This document shows, in pieces, positions 34,661-42,825 of a DNA stretch of 64,000 bases. The notes under the pieces were generated by a model. That model made no database searches. It was not told where the DNA came from and saw nothing but the letters and a program-made list of their open reading frames with translations. The translations under genes and the position numbers were made by a program. This DNA comes from Flavobacterium sp. SUN052 (GTDB taxonomy: Bacteria > Bacteroidota > Bacteroidia > Flavobacteriales > Flavobacteriaceae), in the NCBI RefSeq assembly GCF_028867935.1, contig NZ_JAPQNS010000014.1, positions 124,001 to 188,000 on the forward strand. The letters are read 5' to 3'. Within the stretch, counting starts at the first letter, position 1, and every line of letters starts with the position of its first letter.

Positions 34661-35038
34661 CTATTTTGCCTCTATCTTCTGTAAATCATCGTACAACTGA
34701 TGAATCAACGCCAACCGCTCCGCTTCCCGCTGGTCGTGGATTTTCTGGCGTTTCGCCTGCTCATTCGTAAACATCGGTACGTTAGCATCTTCCTCCGCGT
34801 CGGGATTGTACAGCCATTCGTAGTTCACTTTGTGCCGCCTGATAAAATAGAGCGCGATGAGCGTAAACATCTCCCGCGAGACCTTCAGGCCATTCTCTAA
34901 GCGGTAAATCAAGTTCTGAGTTGTGTTGAACTCATTCGCCAAATCCTGCTGACTCATGTTCAAATGGTCGCGAATCTTAGCCAAACGCCGGGCTATAAGT
35001 GCTGCATAGGCATCGTTCTCTTTCTCAAACTGTTCCAT
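34661..35038 (-). CDS. XRE-family transcriptional regulator
   Basis: A 125-residue protein with a helix-turn-helix in residues 18-60 (KIRDHLNMSQQDLANEFNTT, then QNLIYRLENGLKVSREMF). The C-terminal half is charged and helical (FTNEQAKRQKIHDQREAERL) and could form a coiled-coil dimer. It lies 21 bp downstream of the coupling-protein gene in the same orientation, so it probably controls transfer genes. A perfect palindrome upstream of the coupling-protein gene (37199-37221) is a candidate target. Confidence 0.85.
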   Translation of the reverse strand: MEQFEKENDAYAALIARRLAKIRDHLNMSQQDLANEFNTTQNLIYRLENGLKVSREMFTLIALYFIRRHKVNYEWLYNPDAEEDANVPMFTNEQAKRQKIHDQREAERLALIHQLYDDLQKIEAK

Positions 35039-35059
35039 TATTTGTATTCAATAGGTTGG

Positions 35060-37132
35060 TTAATCATCACGGTCCGCCGATGCGGATGGTTGTAGGTTTT
35101 CAACTAAGTGTTTGAGGGCCGGGTCATTACTGATCCGCTCAATCTCGGTTTGAATTAACAGAGAAATATCCTTTTTTACCGTGTTAAAGTTAGCTTCCAG
35201 CATATAACTTAGCTGTTGGTCAGTAATTTGCGAAAATTCCGCGCCGGGTGGAATTGGTTTTATAGTCGCCAACTCAGCAACCATTGTCGGCTCTACAACC
35301 AACCGGGCATGAAAAATCTTCTGCTTAATGGTCTCGTCAAAATTGTCTGCAACGGCCCCGACAAAATGCCCTTGCGACAGGTTTGAGATCTTGGATTCTG
35401 GAATGACCGAATCCATATTCTCCGAAATCGACAGATTTGTATCCCGTTCTGTAAAGGAAAGCGAATGCCGAATCTGCTTGTTTTTCCCAAATCGGCTCGC
35501 CATGGTTTTGGCGGTTTCGCCCAGGACCTGCCCGGAGAACACGTTGCCGATGGTATTGAAAATCGTAGTAGCCTCTTTATCGCCGTAATCCCGTTTAAGC
35601 TGGCTCAAGTCCTGTAGCCCCAGGCAAGTGGACACTTTATTGCTACGCGCCGTGGCAATCAGATTGTCCAATCCCCGGAAATAAATAGTCGGCAACTCAT
35701 CAATGATAATAGAGGATTTCAGCCGCCCTTTCTTATTGACCAGCTTGATGAGCCGGGCGTTGAACAACCCCAACGCGGCTCCATATACCTCCTGCCGTTC
35801 TGGGTTATTGCCGACGCACAGCACTTTCGGATCATCGGGATTATTGATGTCTAAGCTAAAATCGTTTCCAGTCATTACCCAGTAGAGGGCGGGGCTGGAA
35901 AGCCGGGCTAACGGAATCCGGGCCGATGCAATTTGCCCCTCCAACTGGTCATACGCTTCATTGCGGAGTGCGCTGGAAAATGGTTTGAGCAGATTTTCAA
36001 TCTCCGGCTCCGATTGCAGGATCGGAAACAGTTCGCGGTACTCGGCCCCGGCAAACTCAATAACGTGTGGGAATGTGCAGTATCGTTGGCCATCGTCTGC
36101 CTTGCCTTGCTGACTCAGGCTCCGCAACCGACGCTCATCGTACTTTTTCAAATACCAGATGACCGCCGACAAAAAGTTCATCGGCGACTCGACGAAGAAA
36201 TCGCCCTGCTTCTGAATCCAGGATTTATTGAGGTTCAGTAAAATCGTCCGGGCCGCTTCCTGAGCATCAATAATGTCGGTCATTAGTTCGGGCATCAACG
36301 GGTTACAGCGGTTCGAGCGTCGTGGGTCATCGAAATTTATGACATAGAACGTTGGCATCCGTTTAAACGCCTTTCGGTTTTTTTGCAGGTAGTGGTAGGC
36401 GATGTTCGAGAGATCGGGGAATTTGTAGTCGTAGATGTACATCGTGAACCCCTTTTCCAAGTGCTGCCGGATAAAGTTGTTGACCACCGCAAACGACTTA
36501 CCGGAGCCGGGTGTACCCATGACGAGCGTAGCCCGGAATGGATTGACGACATTTACCCAGCCCCGGCGCGATTTCTTTTTGACCTGGTACTCGGTCGGGA
36601 TGTTGATGGAGTATTCGTTCTCCATCAGTTGTGCTTCCTGCTCAAACGATTCGTTTTCGTCATTGAAGGCATCCCCACCAATATGTACGCTGAGTATCTG
36701 GTTGGCGTAGCTACCCGCCCGAATCAGCAGAAGATACCCCAAAATCGTTGTCAGGAAATACGCTCCGTTACGTATCTCAGCCGACAGCCAGGCAAGCCGT
36801 AACAGTTGACCGTTCAACAGTAGCAGCATGGCCCCACCAATGCCGACCCACCCCACGTTTGACCAGGTTACGTCTAATTTCTTCCGGGTTTTGTTGCCAA
36901 ATGTCCAGATGCCTAACAACAGCAAGGCCGCCAACTTGGAATAAAGCGGGTGGGAAAATAAGTGGGTCGCTCGGTCTATGCTCAGAATGAACCTGTCGAG
37001 CAAGCCGAAACTAAAGCCGATACGGGCCAGTGTGTCATAGCAGAAAAAATAGAGATGAAACCCGATGAGGGCTAATGACATAAACAGGAGCATATTCAAT
37101 ATCCCCCGGTATTCTTTGTCCTGAGCATCCAT
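35060..37132 (-). CDS. Type IV coupling protein, TraG/VirD4-type ATPase
   Basis: A 690-residue inner-membrane ATPase. Three to four membrane helices occupy residues 10-140. The Walker A motif is GTPGSGKS (206-213), and a Walker B-like SIIIDELPTIYFRG is near 475. The C-terminal part contains SRFGKNKQIRHS and a helical tail. It recruits the relaxase-DNA complex to the secretion channel. It is encoded next to the relaxase (176 bp away) but separate from the tra operon at 39.8-51.7 kb. It should not be confused with the VirB4-type ATPase at 42809, which Bacteroides nomenclature also calls TraG. Confidence 0.92.
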   Translation of the reverse strand: MDAQDKEYRGILNMLLFMSLALIGFHLYFFCYDTLARIGFSFGLLDRFILSIDRATHLFSHPLYSKLAALLLLGIWTFGNKTRKKLDVTWSNVGWVGIGGAMLLLLNGQLLRLAWLSAEIRNGAYFLTTILGYLLLIRAGSYANQILSVHIGGDAFNDENESFEQEAQLMENEYSINIPTEYQVKKKSRRGWVNVVNPFRATLVMGTPGSGKSFAVVNNFIRQHLEKGFTMYIYDYKFPDLSNIAYHYLQKNRKAFKRMPTFYVINFDDPRRSNRCNPLMPELMTDIIDAQEAARTILLNLNKSWIQKQGDFFVESPMNFLSAVIWYLKKYDERRLRSLSQQGKADDGQRYCTFPHVIEFAGAEYRELFPILQSEPEIENLLKPFSSALRNEAYDQLEGQIASARIPLARLSSPALYWVMTGNDFSLDINNPDDPKVLCVGNNPERQEVYGAALGLFNARLIKLVNKKGRLKSSIIIDELPTIYFRGLDNLIATARSNKVSTCLGLQDLSQLKRDYGDKEATTIFNTIGNVFSGQVLGETAKTMASRFGKNKQIRHSLSFTERDTNLSISENMDSVIPESKISNLSQGHFVGAVADNFDETIKQKIFHARLVVEPTMVAELATIKPIPPGAEFSQITDQQLSYMLEANFNTVKKDISLLIQTEIERISNDPALKHLVENLQPSASADRDD

Positions 37133-37198
37133 GAAACGTCAGCTTATCGATTAATTAGGCCGCCAGCACCTTTTCGACGTGCCCGTGCCTTTCCAATC

Positions 37199-37221
37199 GC
37201 TAATATATGAGATATATTAGC
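37199..37221 (-). promoter_or_regulatory. Palindrome upstream of the coupling-protein gene
   Basis: GCTAATATAT, GAG, ATATATTAGC form a perfect 10-bp-arm palindrome 67 bp upstream of the start at 37132. A related half site, TATATTAGC, occurs upstream of traE at about 41782-41792. It may be an operator for the XRE regulator at 34661 or an activator; function is inferred. Confidence 0.45.
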
Positions 37222-37307
37222 CCGTTTTACTTTATGCCCTATTTACGTTTTTGAACAATGTTTGGATTATCCCTCAAAGTAATTCATATAAATAATATAT
37301 TAATTAC

Positions 37308-38654
37308 TCAAAGACGTGGCCCTTTTATACGAAGATTTTTTTTCGGCTTCTTCGGTTTTTTTATCAGCGATACTTTCTGTTCATCCTCTCCCCTACCCTC
37401 TTTAAGCGGGTGTGGGGTTAAGGAGCTAACTTCTTCGGGCTTTGTTTTAATAGCAACCTCTTGTGGTGTAGTAGAAAGAAGCAGTGTCTGGGGCAACTGC
37501 GGCTGACGCTGTTTCTGAGCGGTCAATGTTCTGGCCAGGTCTGAATCGGCAGGTGATGTTGAACGGAATGTTTGCCCTTCGATCCGGTTTATTTGTTGCT
37601 GGCTGGCGGTCTCCCTTTCCTGAACTGGTTTACGGACGATATTTTCGACAAAACGAGTTAGCAGAGTCTGACGACAGAATGGTGTTCCCAACTCGTTTTC
37701 CTGGGCAACCAACCCCGCCCGTTCCTGCACGTAGAGGTAAACACCTCCCCTATCGCTAACCTGAATACCTGCCTGCTGTAAGGTTATTTTGTACTCTGAT
37801 TCTGTCAGGCACTCATACCGGCTCAGTCGTTGCCCAATGACGGTTGCCATAGTTTCGCATCCTTTCCTATGCCGTTTTGCCTGAGTCCCGAATAATTCGG
37901 CAAGCCGCTTATTGGTCGGCTTACCTATCAGACTGCTGGCCCTTACCGGCCGGGTCAAGGTTTCCGACTTTTCTCTTGCCTGAAATGTCACTCCCGTTTT
38001 ACCCCGTCCTGCCATTTCTTTCATCACCACATTTTGCAGAAGCATGTATTGGCGAAAACTCTCGACCGAACCGAACGTAAATGTTTCTAAGGCTTGCTGT
38101 ATCACCTTACCAATGCTGGGTGGGTTGGTTTCTCGCCGGACTTCTTCACCTTCCGTAGCCTTCTCTACTAGCTGTTGGTGAAGCCCCTGTTCAGCCCGAA
38201 GCAAGTCGTGTTTTTGCTCAATGTCCTTACGAATGTTATTCAGCCGATTTTTGATAAATCTATCGCAGATCTTGTGGCCGTTGGCATCAACGGCCACCGA
38301 TACAATATGAATGTGTGGATGTTCGGTATCATCATGCCGGTACATCAGGTAGGGCTGCCGACCATAACCGGCTCCGGTCATTACCTCGCTTCCGATCTGG
38401 CGCAACTTGTCGATCGAGATTGATTCCGTCGGGTGAAACGCGATAGCCAGATGCAGCGATGGCTTGGCAACCATCGGGTTCAACCGGGTCATTTGCTCCA
38501 GCAGTTGTAGCCGAAACTGAGGGTACTTTTCAGCCTTTAACTGGTCGGGATAATTCTCGATGTGTATGCGTTCGGCCTGTCCCTCTTCCACTTTTTGTTC
38601 ATTGTAGCGCACCGCCCCGGCTACCTCTTTGCCCGTCAAGATTCGTATAACCAT
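37308..38654 (-). CDS. Conjugative relaxase (MobB/MOBP-like)
   Basis: A 448-residue relaxase. The N-terminal catalytic domain holds the three-histidine metal site HPHIHIV (His112, His114, His116) after an AIAFHPTES strand. Candidate catalytic Tyr residues lie early (Tyr17) or at Tyr106. The C-terminal 200 residues are variable and basic, ending KKPKKPKKNLRIKGPRL. It nicks the element at oriT and pilots the strand into the recipient. Its start overlaps the accessory protein gene by 19 bp, the standard mobA-mobB arrangement of Bacteroidota. The coupling protein follows downstream. Confidence 0.9.
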   Translation of the reverse strand: MVIRILTGKEVAGAVRYNEQKVEEGQAERIHIENYPDQLKAEKYPQFRLQLLEQMTRLNPMVAKPSLHLAIAFHPTESISIDKLRQIGSEVMTGAGYGRQPYLMYRHDDTEHPHIHIVSVAVDANGHKICDRFIKNRLNNIRKDIEQKHDLLRAEQGLHQQLVEKATEGEEVRRETNPPSIGKVIQQALETFTFGSVESFRQYMLLQNVVMKEMAGRGKTGVTFQAREKSETLTRPVRASSLIGKPTNKRLAELFGTQAKRHRKGCETMATVIGQRLSRYECLTESEYKITLQQAGIQVSDRGGVYLYVQERAGLVAQENELGTPFCRQTLLTRFVENIVRKPVQERETASQQQINRIEGQTFRSTSPADSDLARTLTAQKQRQPQLPQTLLLSTTPQEVAIKTKPEEVSSLTPHPLKEGRGEDEQKVSLIKKPKKPKKNLRIKGPRL

Positions 38655-39139
38655 TGCGAAATCCTGGTTAGTGTTTCCTGAATAGCGGCCAGTTCCATTG
38701 CTATTGACTTCGTAATTTCAGCCGCTTCTCTCTCGTCTTTTTTTGAAAGTTGCCTCCCTATTTCTTCTAACTGCCGACCTCTATCCTGTAGATTAATTAA
38801 AATAGTCAGCAGTATCTCGTTCGTTTTTGTGGGCGTGATTGCCCTTCCGTTTAGCAGCTTTTGCTTTAGGTAGCCAGCAAAGGATAACTTCTTGCCAGCC
38901 CTTGCTCGTCCATACTCCGCCTTTAGTTGCTCGCTTTCCCCATCAGTGACCCAACAGTTCAGCTTTATGCTGGCTCTGTCCTGTTCCTCTTTGGGCGGTC
39001 GCCCTCCTCTGTTTATTGTTGATTTTTGTCTTTCCACCCCGCGTGTGTGCGCTCTGGCGCAATTTGATTCACAACGTTCTTTCATCCGCTTGTGCAAAAG
39101 TGAGATGAAAGCAGGGGTTTTGCGGGTAGCAAAACACAT
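38636..39139 (-). CDS. Relaxosome accessory protein, RHH type (MobA/MobC-like)
   Basis: Up to 167 residues. After a variable N-terminus, INRGGRPPKEEQDRASIKLN leads into a ribbon-helix-helix DNA-binding domain and a long helical tail (RGRQLEEIGRQLSKKDEREA), as in Bacteroidota MobA and MobC proteins that bind oriT and assist the relaxase. The first ATG (39139) abuts an inverted repeat at 39140-39178, and the first 40 codons look unlike protein. A start at 39085 (MKERCESN) is equally possible. Confidence 0.8.
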   Translation of the reverse strand: MCFATRKTPAFISLLHKRMKERCESNCARAHTRGVERQKSTINRGGRPPKEEQDRASIKLNCWVTDGESEQLKAEYGRARAGKKLSFAGYLKQKLLNGRAITPTKTNEILLTILINLQDRGRQLEEIGRQLSKKDEREAAEITKSIAMELAAIQETLTRISQWLYES

Positions 39140-39178
39140 CTTGCCTATCTTTAAAACGTGATTGTTTCCTTAGGCAAG
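39140..39178. promoter_or_regulatory. Inverted repeat, candidate oriT or mob operator
   Basis: CTTGCCTA (39140-39147) and TAGGCAAG (39171-39178) are perfect inverted repeats separated by 23 nt, directly upstream of the relaxosome genes. Bacteroidota oriT sites usually lie here and contain such repeats beside the nick site. A second, shorter repeat, CTTGTT/AACAAG, is at 39245-39259. The nick position cannot be read from the sequence. Confidence 0.45.
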
Positions 39179-39179
39179 T

Positions 39180-39797
39180 GACCGTTGCAAAGTTGAGTCC
39201 TCAAATTTGATTTACCAAATCTTGTAGCTCCACGTTCACACAGCCTTGTTTGTAACAAGTTATGTATATTCTCGTTCTAGTTTAATCCATACATAATCAC
39301 CTTATCTAAGTAGAGTAATTCCCAATCGTACACTTCTCACCTCTTTCTTAAATACTTGTCTATCAGATTATTAAGTTTATTATTTTACCATAAAATCATA
39401 GTAAAATAAAGCCATAGTGCTAAATAAGATTTTCCAGGCAAGCCCTAAACGTTTATCATAAAGCGATAATACGATAACCTATTATTGCAGCATTGCTATG
39501 TTGCAAATTTATAACTTTAAAAATTTATATTATTACAATACGATTATAATTAAATAATATAATTTTATTGCAATATGTTTTTATTTTTTTAAGTAAGTAA
39601 AGTATTTATATATTAAATTAAATAATTACTTATTTAATTTTTGTTTTAATAAGTATAGTAGTAAGTGTTTTATTACTGTATTTATTTATTATTTTTCTTA
39701 GTGTATATTGTATTTATTAAAGAAGATAGTTAGTATCTAACTGACTTATTGCTTATTTCCCATAAAATTGTACTAGCGAAACAAACTCCAGTGAATA
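39180..39797. other. AT-rich intergenic region between divergent mob and tra operons
   Basis: About 620 bp without a gene on either strand. The part from 39480 to 39720 is almost entirely A and T, in sharp contrast to the GC-rich surroundings. It contains short palindromes and TTATC/GATAA repeats near 39455-39475. It separates the relaxosome genes from parA and is a natural place for oriT, for a centromere-like site bound by the ParA partner, or for DNA unwinding. No iterons or primer RNA could be defined. Confidence 0.5.
39728..39742 (+). promoter_or_regulatory. Palindrome upstream of parA
   Basis: AGTTAG, TAT, CTAACT form a perfect 6-bp inverted repeat about 55 bp upstream of the ParA start at 39798, in the promoter region of the tra operon. 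It is a possible autoregulatory or activator site. Confidence 0.35.
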
Positions 39798-40508
39798 ATG
39801 GCAAAACTGATATCCGTATGTACGCAGAAGGGGGGGGTGGGAAAAACGACCCTCACGATGCTGCTGGCTACCTATTACCACACAACAATGGGTAAGCCCG
39901 TCACAGTCATTGACGCAGACTTTCCTCAGCACTCCTTCGATGCAACACGCCGGTCAGAACTGGCCAGCGTTCAGAATGACGAAGAATTACAAAGCTTGTA
40001 CGTCACTCTATACCCGGAGGTGAATCGGGAGATGTACAAGGTGTACCGGGGGTCATTGGAAGAACTCGCGATGTTTCTGGCGGGGTTGAAAGAGAAGGGA
40101 GACGATGAGTTAGTCTTCATTGATATGCCGGGTTCAATGAACGTGAAAGGCTTCGACCGGGTCGCATCTCAGTTGGACTATATCATTCTTCCAATGGAAG
40201 CCGACAAGATGACGTTTACGGCAGGCTTGCAGACGCTTGACTTGTTCGACAAGTTCCGGGAAGCCAAAGGAGCCGACTACAAGCTGTTTATGCTTTGGAA
40301 CAAATACAAAAAGTCGGAAAACCCAAGCTTGATGGACGGCATCGAAACAATTGTTCGGGAGCGTGGGAATGTCCAAATCCTGAAATGTCGAATTACCGAC
40401 TCCGTTTCCTGGAAACGCGAACGCTCCACCTTGTTTCCTAGCGACAAAATCAAAGCATTAGCTGATGAGTTGACAAAAGAACTTACGATCAACCAATCTG
40501 TAGCCTAA
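39798..40508 (+). CDS. ParA-family ATPase (TraA-like)
   Basis: A 236-residue ParA/MinD ATPase. The deviant Walker A is KGGVGKTT (residues 11-18), with VIDADFPQHS following and LVFIDMPGS as Walker B. It may partition the element or position the transfer machinery; in Bacteroides elements the first tra gene (traA) encodes such a protein. It starts the plus-strand operon that runs without interruption to TraN, and is 4 bp from the DUF3408 gene, its likely DNA-binding partner. No ParB homologue is evident. Confidence 0.9.
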   Translation: MAKLISVCTQKGGVGKTTLTMLLATYYHTTMGKPVTVIDADFPQHSFDATRRSELASVQNDEELQSLYVTLYPEVNREMYKVYRGSLEELAMFLAGLKEKGDDELVFIDMPGSMNVKGFDRVASQLDYIILPMEADKMTFTAGLQTLDLFDKFREAKGADYKLFMLWNKYKKSENPSLMDGIETIVRERGNVQILKCRITDSVSWKRERSTLFPSDKIKALADELTKELTINQSVA

Positions 40509-40512
40509 CAAC

Positions 40513-41052
40513 ATGGCAAAAACTACTAAAAAATTAGACGAGTCGTCACTCCGGGCTATGGCCACGTTGGCCACGTCGTCATCAGACCTGAGCAAATTAC
40601 AGGAAAACTTCGGGTGGAATACCGCCGAAATAAAAGAGGAGCCGCCAGCCGTGGCAACGGCAGTGGAAGAAGCGCCTGAACCAACTCCGGTTGTTGATAC
40701 GGTAGAGTCAGTTTCGGAAGAAATAGTGGCTCCCACAGTCGATGTACCCGTTAAAGCATCAAAGGAGTCGGTTATTGGTGGGGCATCCGAAAAGAAGATT
40801 GAGAAATATACCAACAGCTACCTCCAACCGATCAAGGGGTTTGAGCGGCCGACGAAAGTGGCCTACATATCAAAGCGGTCGCATTCGCATATCACGTTTT
40901 TACAACGGTACGCTGAATTGACAGGGAGTAAAGTTTCGTTACAGGAAATCATGGAAAACATATTTCGGCAGCACTTCACTGAACACCGGGCCGAAATGGA
41001 CACCATGCGAACCACGTTAGAACAAAAAGAAGCACAACTACGCGAATGGTAA
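40513..41052 (+). CDS. DUF3408 protein, likely ParA partner (TraB/TraC-like)
   Basis: 179 residues. The N-terminal 100 are acidic, rich in Glu, Pro and Val, and probably disordered. The C-terminal part (PTKVAYISKRSHSHITFLQR, then LTGSKVSLQEIMENIFRQHF) matches the DUF3408 ribbon-helix-helix-like domain of Bacteroides conjugative elements. It probably binds a site in the upstream AT-rich region and is moved or organised by the ParA protein encoded 4 bp upstream. Its stop overlaps the next start by 7 bp. Confidence 0.82.
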   Translation: MAKTTKKLDESSLRAMATLATSSSDLSKLQENFGWNTAEIKEEPPAVATAVEEAPEPTPVVDTVESVSEEIVAPTVDVPVKASKESVIGGASEKKIEKYTNSYLQPIKGFERPTKVAYISKRSHSHITFLQRYAELTGSKVSLQEIMENIFRQHFTEHRAEMDTMRTTLEQKEAQLREW

Positions 41053-41756
41053 TGATCTGGATAAGTATATCCCTGCTGGGTCTGACGGGCTGGCAGGGAT
41101 ACCGTTTAGGCCGGGAGTACGGCTGGTGGGGAAGGGCAACGATGCCGACTTCCAAAAAAAACAAACAGGAAGACTTGGAAACGGAATTGCCAGACTCCCC
41201 GACTTCCACTGTAGAAAGATTGGGGCGTTCTAAAACCAATTTTGATCGGCTCCTGACGGGGTATGCGCCTGCCGATGTACTTCATGGCAATGCCCCCAAT
41301 GACAGGAGTTCACCGATTCAAGGAGATACGTCTCCTGACCAGGATGAGGACTTGCCAATCACGGAGCCGACAACGACGCTGAACGGTTTCACGAACACCG
41401 AGCCTATGGATGACTACCCGGAAGAAACGGATCAGGTGCCGACTGGTTGTAGCTGGATGGACGATGAGGCTATCTCACTCGTTGACGGAACTGCCCCGGA
41501 AGAAACAGCCGAAACAGGTGAGGTTGCCCTGACCGAGTACGTGAAGCGGGTACGGACAGTTCAGCGGAAAATGAATCAATTGACACAACGCCGACAAGCC
41601 GACTCCTCATTTATGAAGCAGGAGCTGGGACTACTGATTCAGACCTATCAACTTGAAAATGACCAATCGTTAGATTGGCTGTTCCAACAAAAGGGTGAGA
41701 CAGTCAGTGCTGACTACGGTTCGTTGTTTGACCGCATCGAGCGTTTAGCTGCCTAA
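41046..41756 (+). CDS. Membrane-anchored acidic Tra protein, 236 aa
   Basis: I do not recognise the family. Residues 3-18 (MIWISISLLGLTGWQG) form one membrane helix. Residues 30-160 are strongly acidic and low complexity. The C-terminus is helical (YVKRVRTVQRKMNQLTQRRQ). It overlaps the DUF3408 gene and is followed by TraE, the position taken by traD in Bacteroides elements. It may tether a cytoplasmic partner such as DUF3408/ParA to the transfer apparatus; inference from position. Confidence 0.6.
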   Translation: MVMIWISISLLGLTGWQGYRLGREYGWWGRATMPTSKKNKQEDLETELPDSPTSTVERLGRSKTNFDRLLTGYAPADVLHGNAPNDRSSPIQGDTSPDQDEDLPITEPTTTLNGFTNTEPMDDYPEETDQVPTGCSWMDDEAISLVDGTAPEETAETGEVALTEYVKRVRTVQRKMNQLTQRRQADSSFMKQELGLLIQTYQLENDQSLDWLFQQKGETVSADYGSLFDRIERLAA

Positions 41757-41818
41757 AAAATTTTGCCCCAATTAAAATGTATTATATATTAGCGGCATAA
41801 TTTTAATATGTTTTACAA

Positions 41819-42118
41819 ATGAAACAGTTATTTTTGGGTGTTTTAGCAGCCGTCGCGCTCATTTTATGCAGTCATGAGCTTATCGCGCAAGACGAGTTGA
41901 AACAGGCTGTAGAAGGAGCAACGACGCAAATCACGAATGCGAAAGCGGGAGCGATTCGACTGGGAAAAGGCGTAGCTGCCGTAGTGGGTGTGGTTGGGGC
42001 CATTGCTGTCTATAGCAAATGGTCGAACGGGGAGAGTGATGTACGGAAGGCCAGTGCTTCCTGGTTAGGCGGGCTGTTATTTATTGCCATTGCCTTCGTA
42101 ATTCTGGAATCAATTTGA
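41819..42118 (+). CDS. traE: TraE, DUF4134 membrane protein (copy 1)
   Basis: A 99-residue protein with a signal sequence (LILCSHELIAQ, cleavage near residue 24) and two further membrane helices. The DUF4134 signature VYSKWSNGESDVRKASASWL is between them. The size and topology match VirB2-like pilin proteins, and TraE is the usual candidate for that role in Bacteroides-type systems. It is preceded by a 62-bp AT-rich gap with ATTAAAAT/ATTTTAAT inverted repeats. A paralogue follows 43 bp downstream. Confidence 0.85.
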   Translation: MKQLFLGVLAAVALILCSHELIAQDELKQAVEGATTQITNAKAGAIRLGKGVAAVVGVVGAIAVYSKWSNGESDVRKASASWLGGLLFIAIAFVILESI

Positions 42119-42161
42119 ACGGACCGCCCTCGCGGTACACAGAGACAACCAATTTAGTACA

Positions 42162-42497
42162 ATGCAAAACCGTTTTAATCAATCGAAGGGAGGTAGCGCG
42201 GCCCAATTCATCGCGCTGATCGTTGCCGGGGTACTCGTGGCAAACATGGCCCCGGCCCAGGGACTGAGTACACAGGGCCTGACTACGGCTGCCACCGAAG
42301 TAAAGGGAGCCTTCACGGTCGTCACGAACTTAATGTATGCCGTGTGTGCCATCATCGGAATTGTCGGTGCCATTCAGGTTTATTCAAAATGGTCGAACGG
42401 CGACCCCGATACGCGAAAAGCAGCGGCATCGTGGTTTGGTGCACTCATCTTCGCCGGGCTGGTGGTCGTGACGTTAACCGCCGTGTTCGGAGCCTAA
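42162..42497 (+). CDS. TraE-like DUF4134 membrane protein (copy 2)
   Basis: A 111-residue paralogue of the preceding TraE protein: same topology (signal segment to about residue 35, then two membrane helices) and the same core VYSKWSNGDPDTRKAAASWF. Outside the core the two differ, so this is an old duplication or two dedicated subunits, not a recent copy. Its N-terminus (MQNRFNQSKGGSAAQFIALI) is longer and more basic. It ends 1 bp before TraF and so is tightly coupled to it. Confidence 0.85.
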   Translation: MQNRFNQSKGGSAAQFIALIVAGVLVANMAPAQGLSTQGLTTAATEVKGAFTVVTNLMYAVCAIIGIVGAIQVYSKWSNGDPDTRKAAASWFGALIFAGLVVVTLTAVFGA

Positions 42498-42498
42498 G

Positions 42499-42825
42499 AT
42501 GTTTCGCGTCAACAAAGGGGTTGATCGGCCCCCACAGGTACTTGGCATCCGAGGAATGAATTTCCTGATGGTTCTGGCCGGGGCAGCGGTGGGCTTACTG
42601 ATGGTAAGCACCATTATCATGATCGTTACGGGCTGGTCGGGTCTGTGGTGTTACGGAGCCTATCTGATCGCCCTGATTTTTCTGTATGGTCAGTTGGTTC
42701 GCATCTCGAGGGTTCATGGCGAACGGGGTATGGCCCGGACACAGGGCCGCGCCCGTCAACCGAAGTTAGTACTGGTTCGGAGTTCAAGGGTGTTTAAACA
42801 GCTACGGCATGAAGGTGCAAAGTAA
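42499..42825 (+). CDS. traF: TraF, DUF4133 membrane protein
   Basis: A 108-residue inner-membrane protein with the DUF4133 start FRVNKGVDRPPQVLGI, two adjacent membrane helices (about 22-40 and 47-65) and a basic cytoplasmic tail. The layout corresponds to VirB3, which pairs with the VirB4 ATPase. It overlaps the VirB4-like traG start by 17 bp, as often seen for VirB3/VirB4. Confidence 0.87.
   Translation: MFRVNKGVDRPPQVLGIRGMNFLMVLAGAAVGLLMVSTIIMIVTGWSGLWCYGAYLIALIFLYGQLVRISRVHGERGMARTQGRARQPKLVLVRSSRVFKQLRHEGAK

Noticed and set aside
39480..39720. CRISPR array or iterons in the AT-rich region
   Set aside because: No regularly spaced direct repeats of adequate length; only short AT-rich palindromes.
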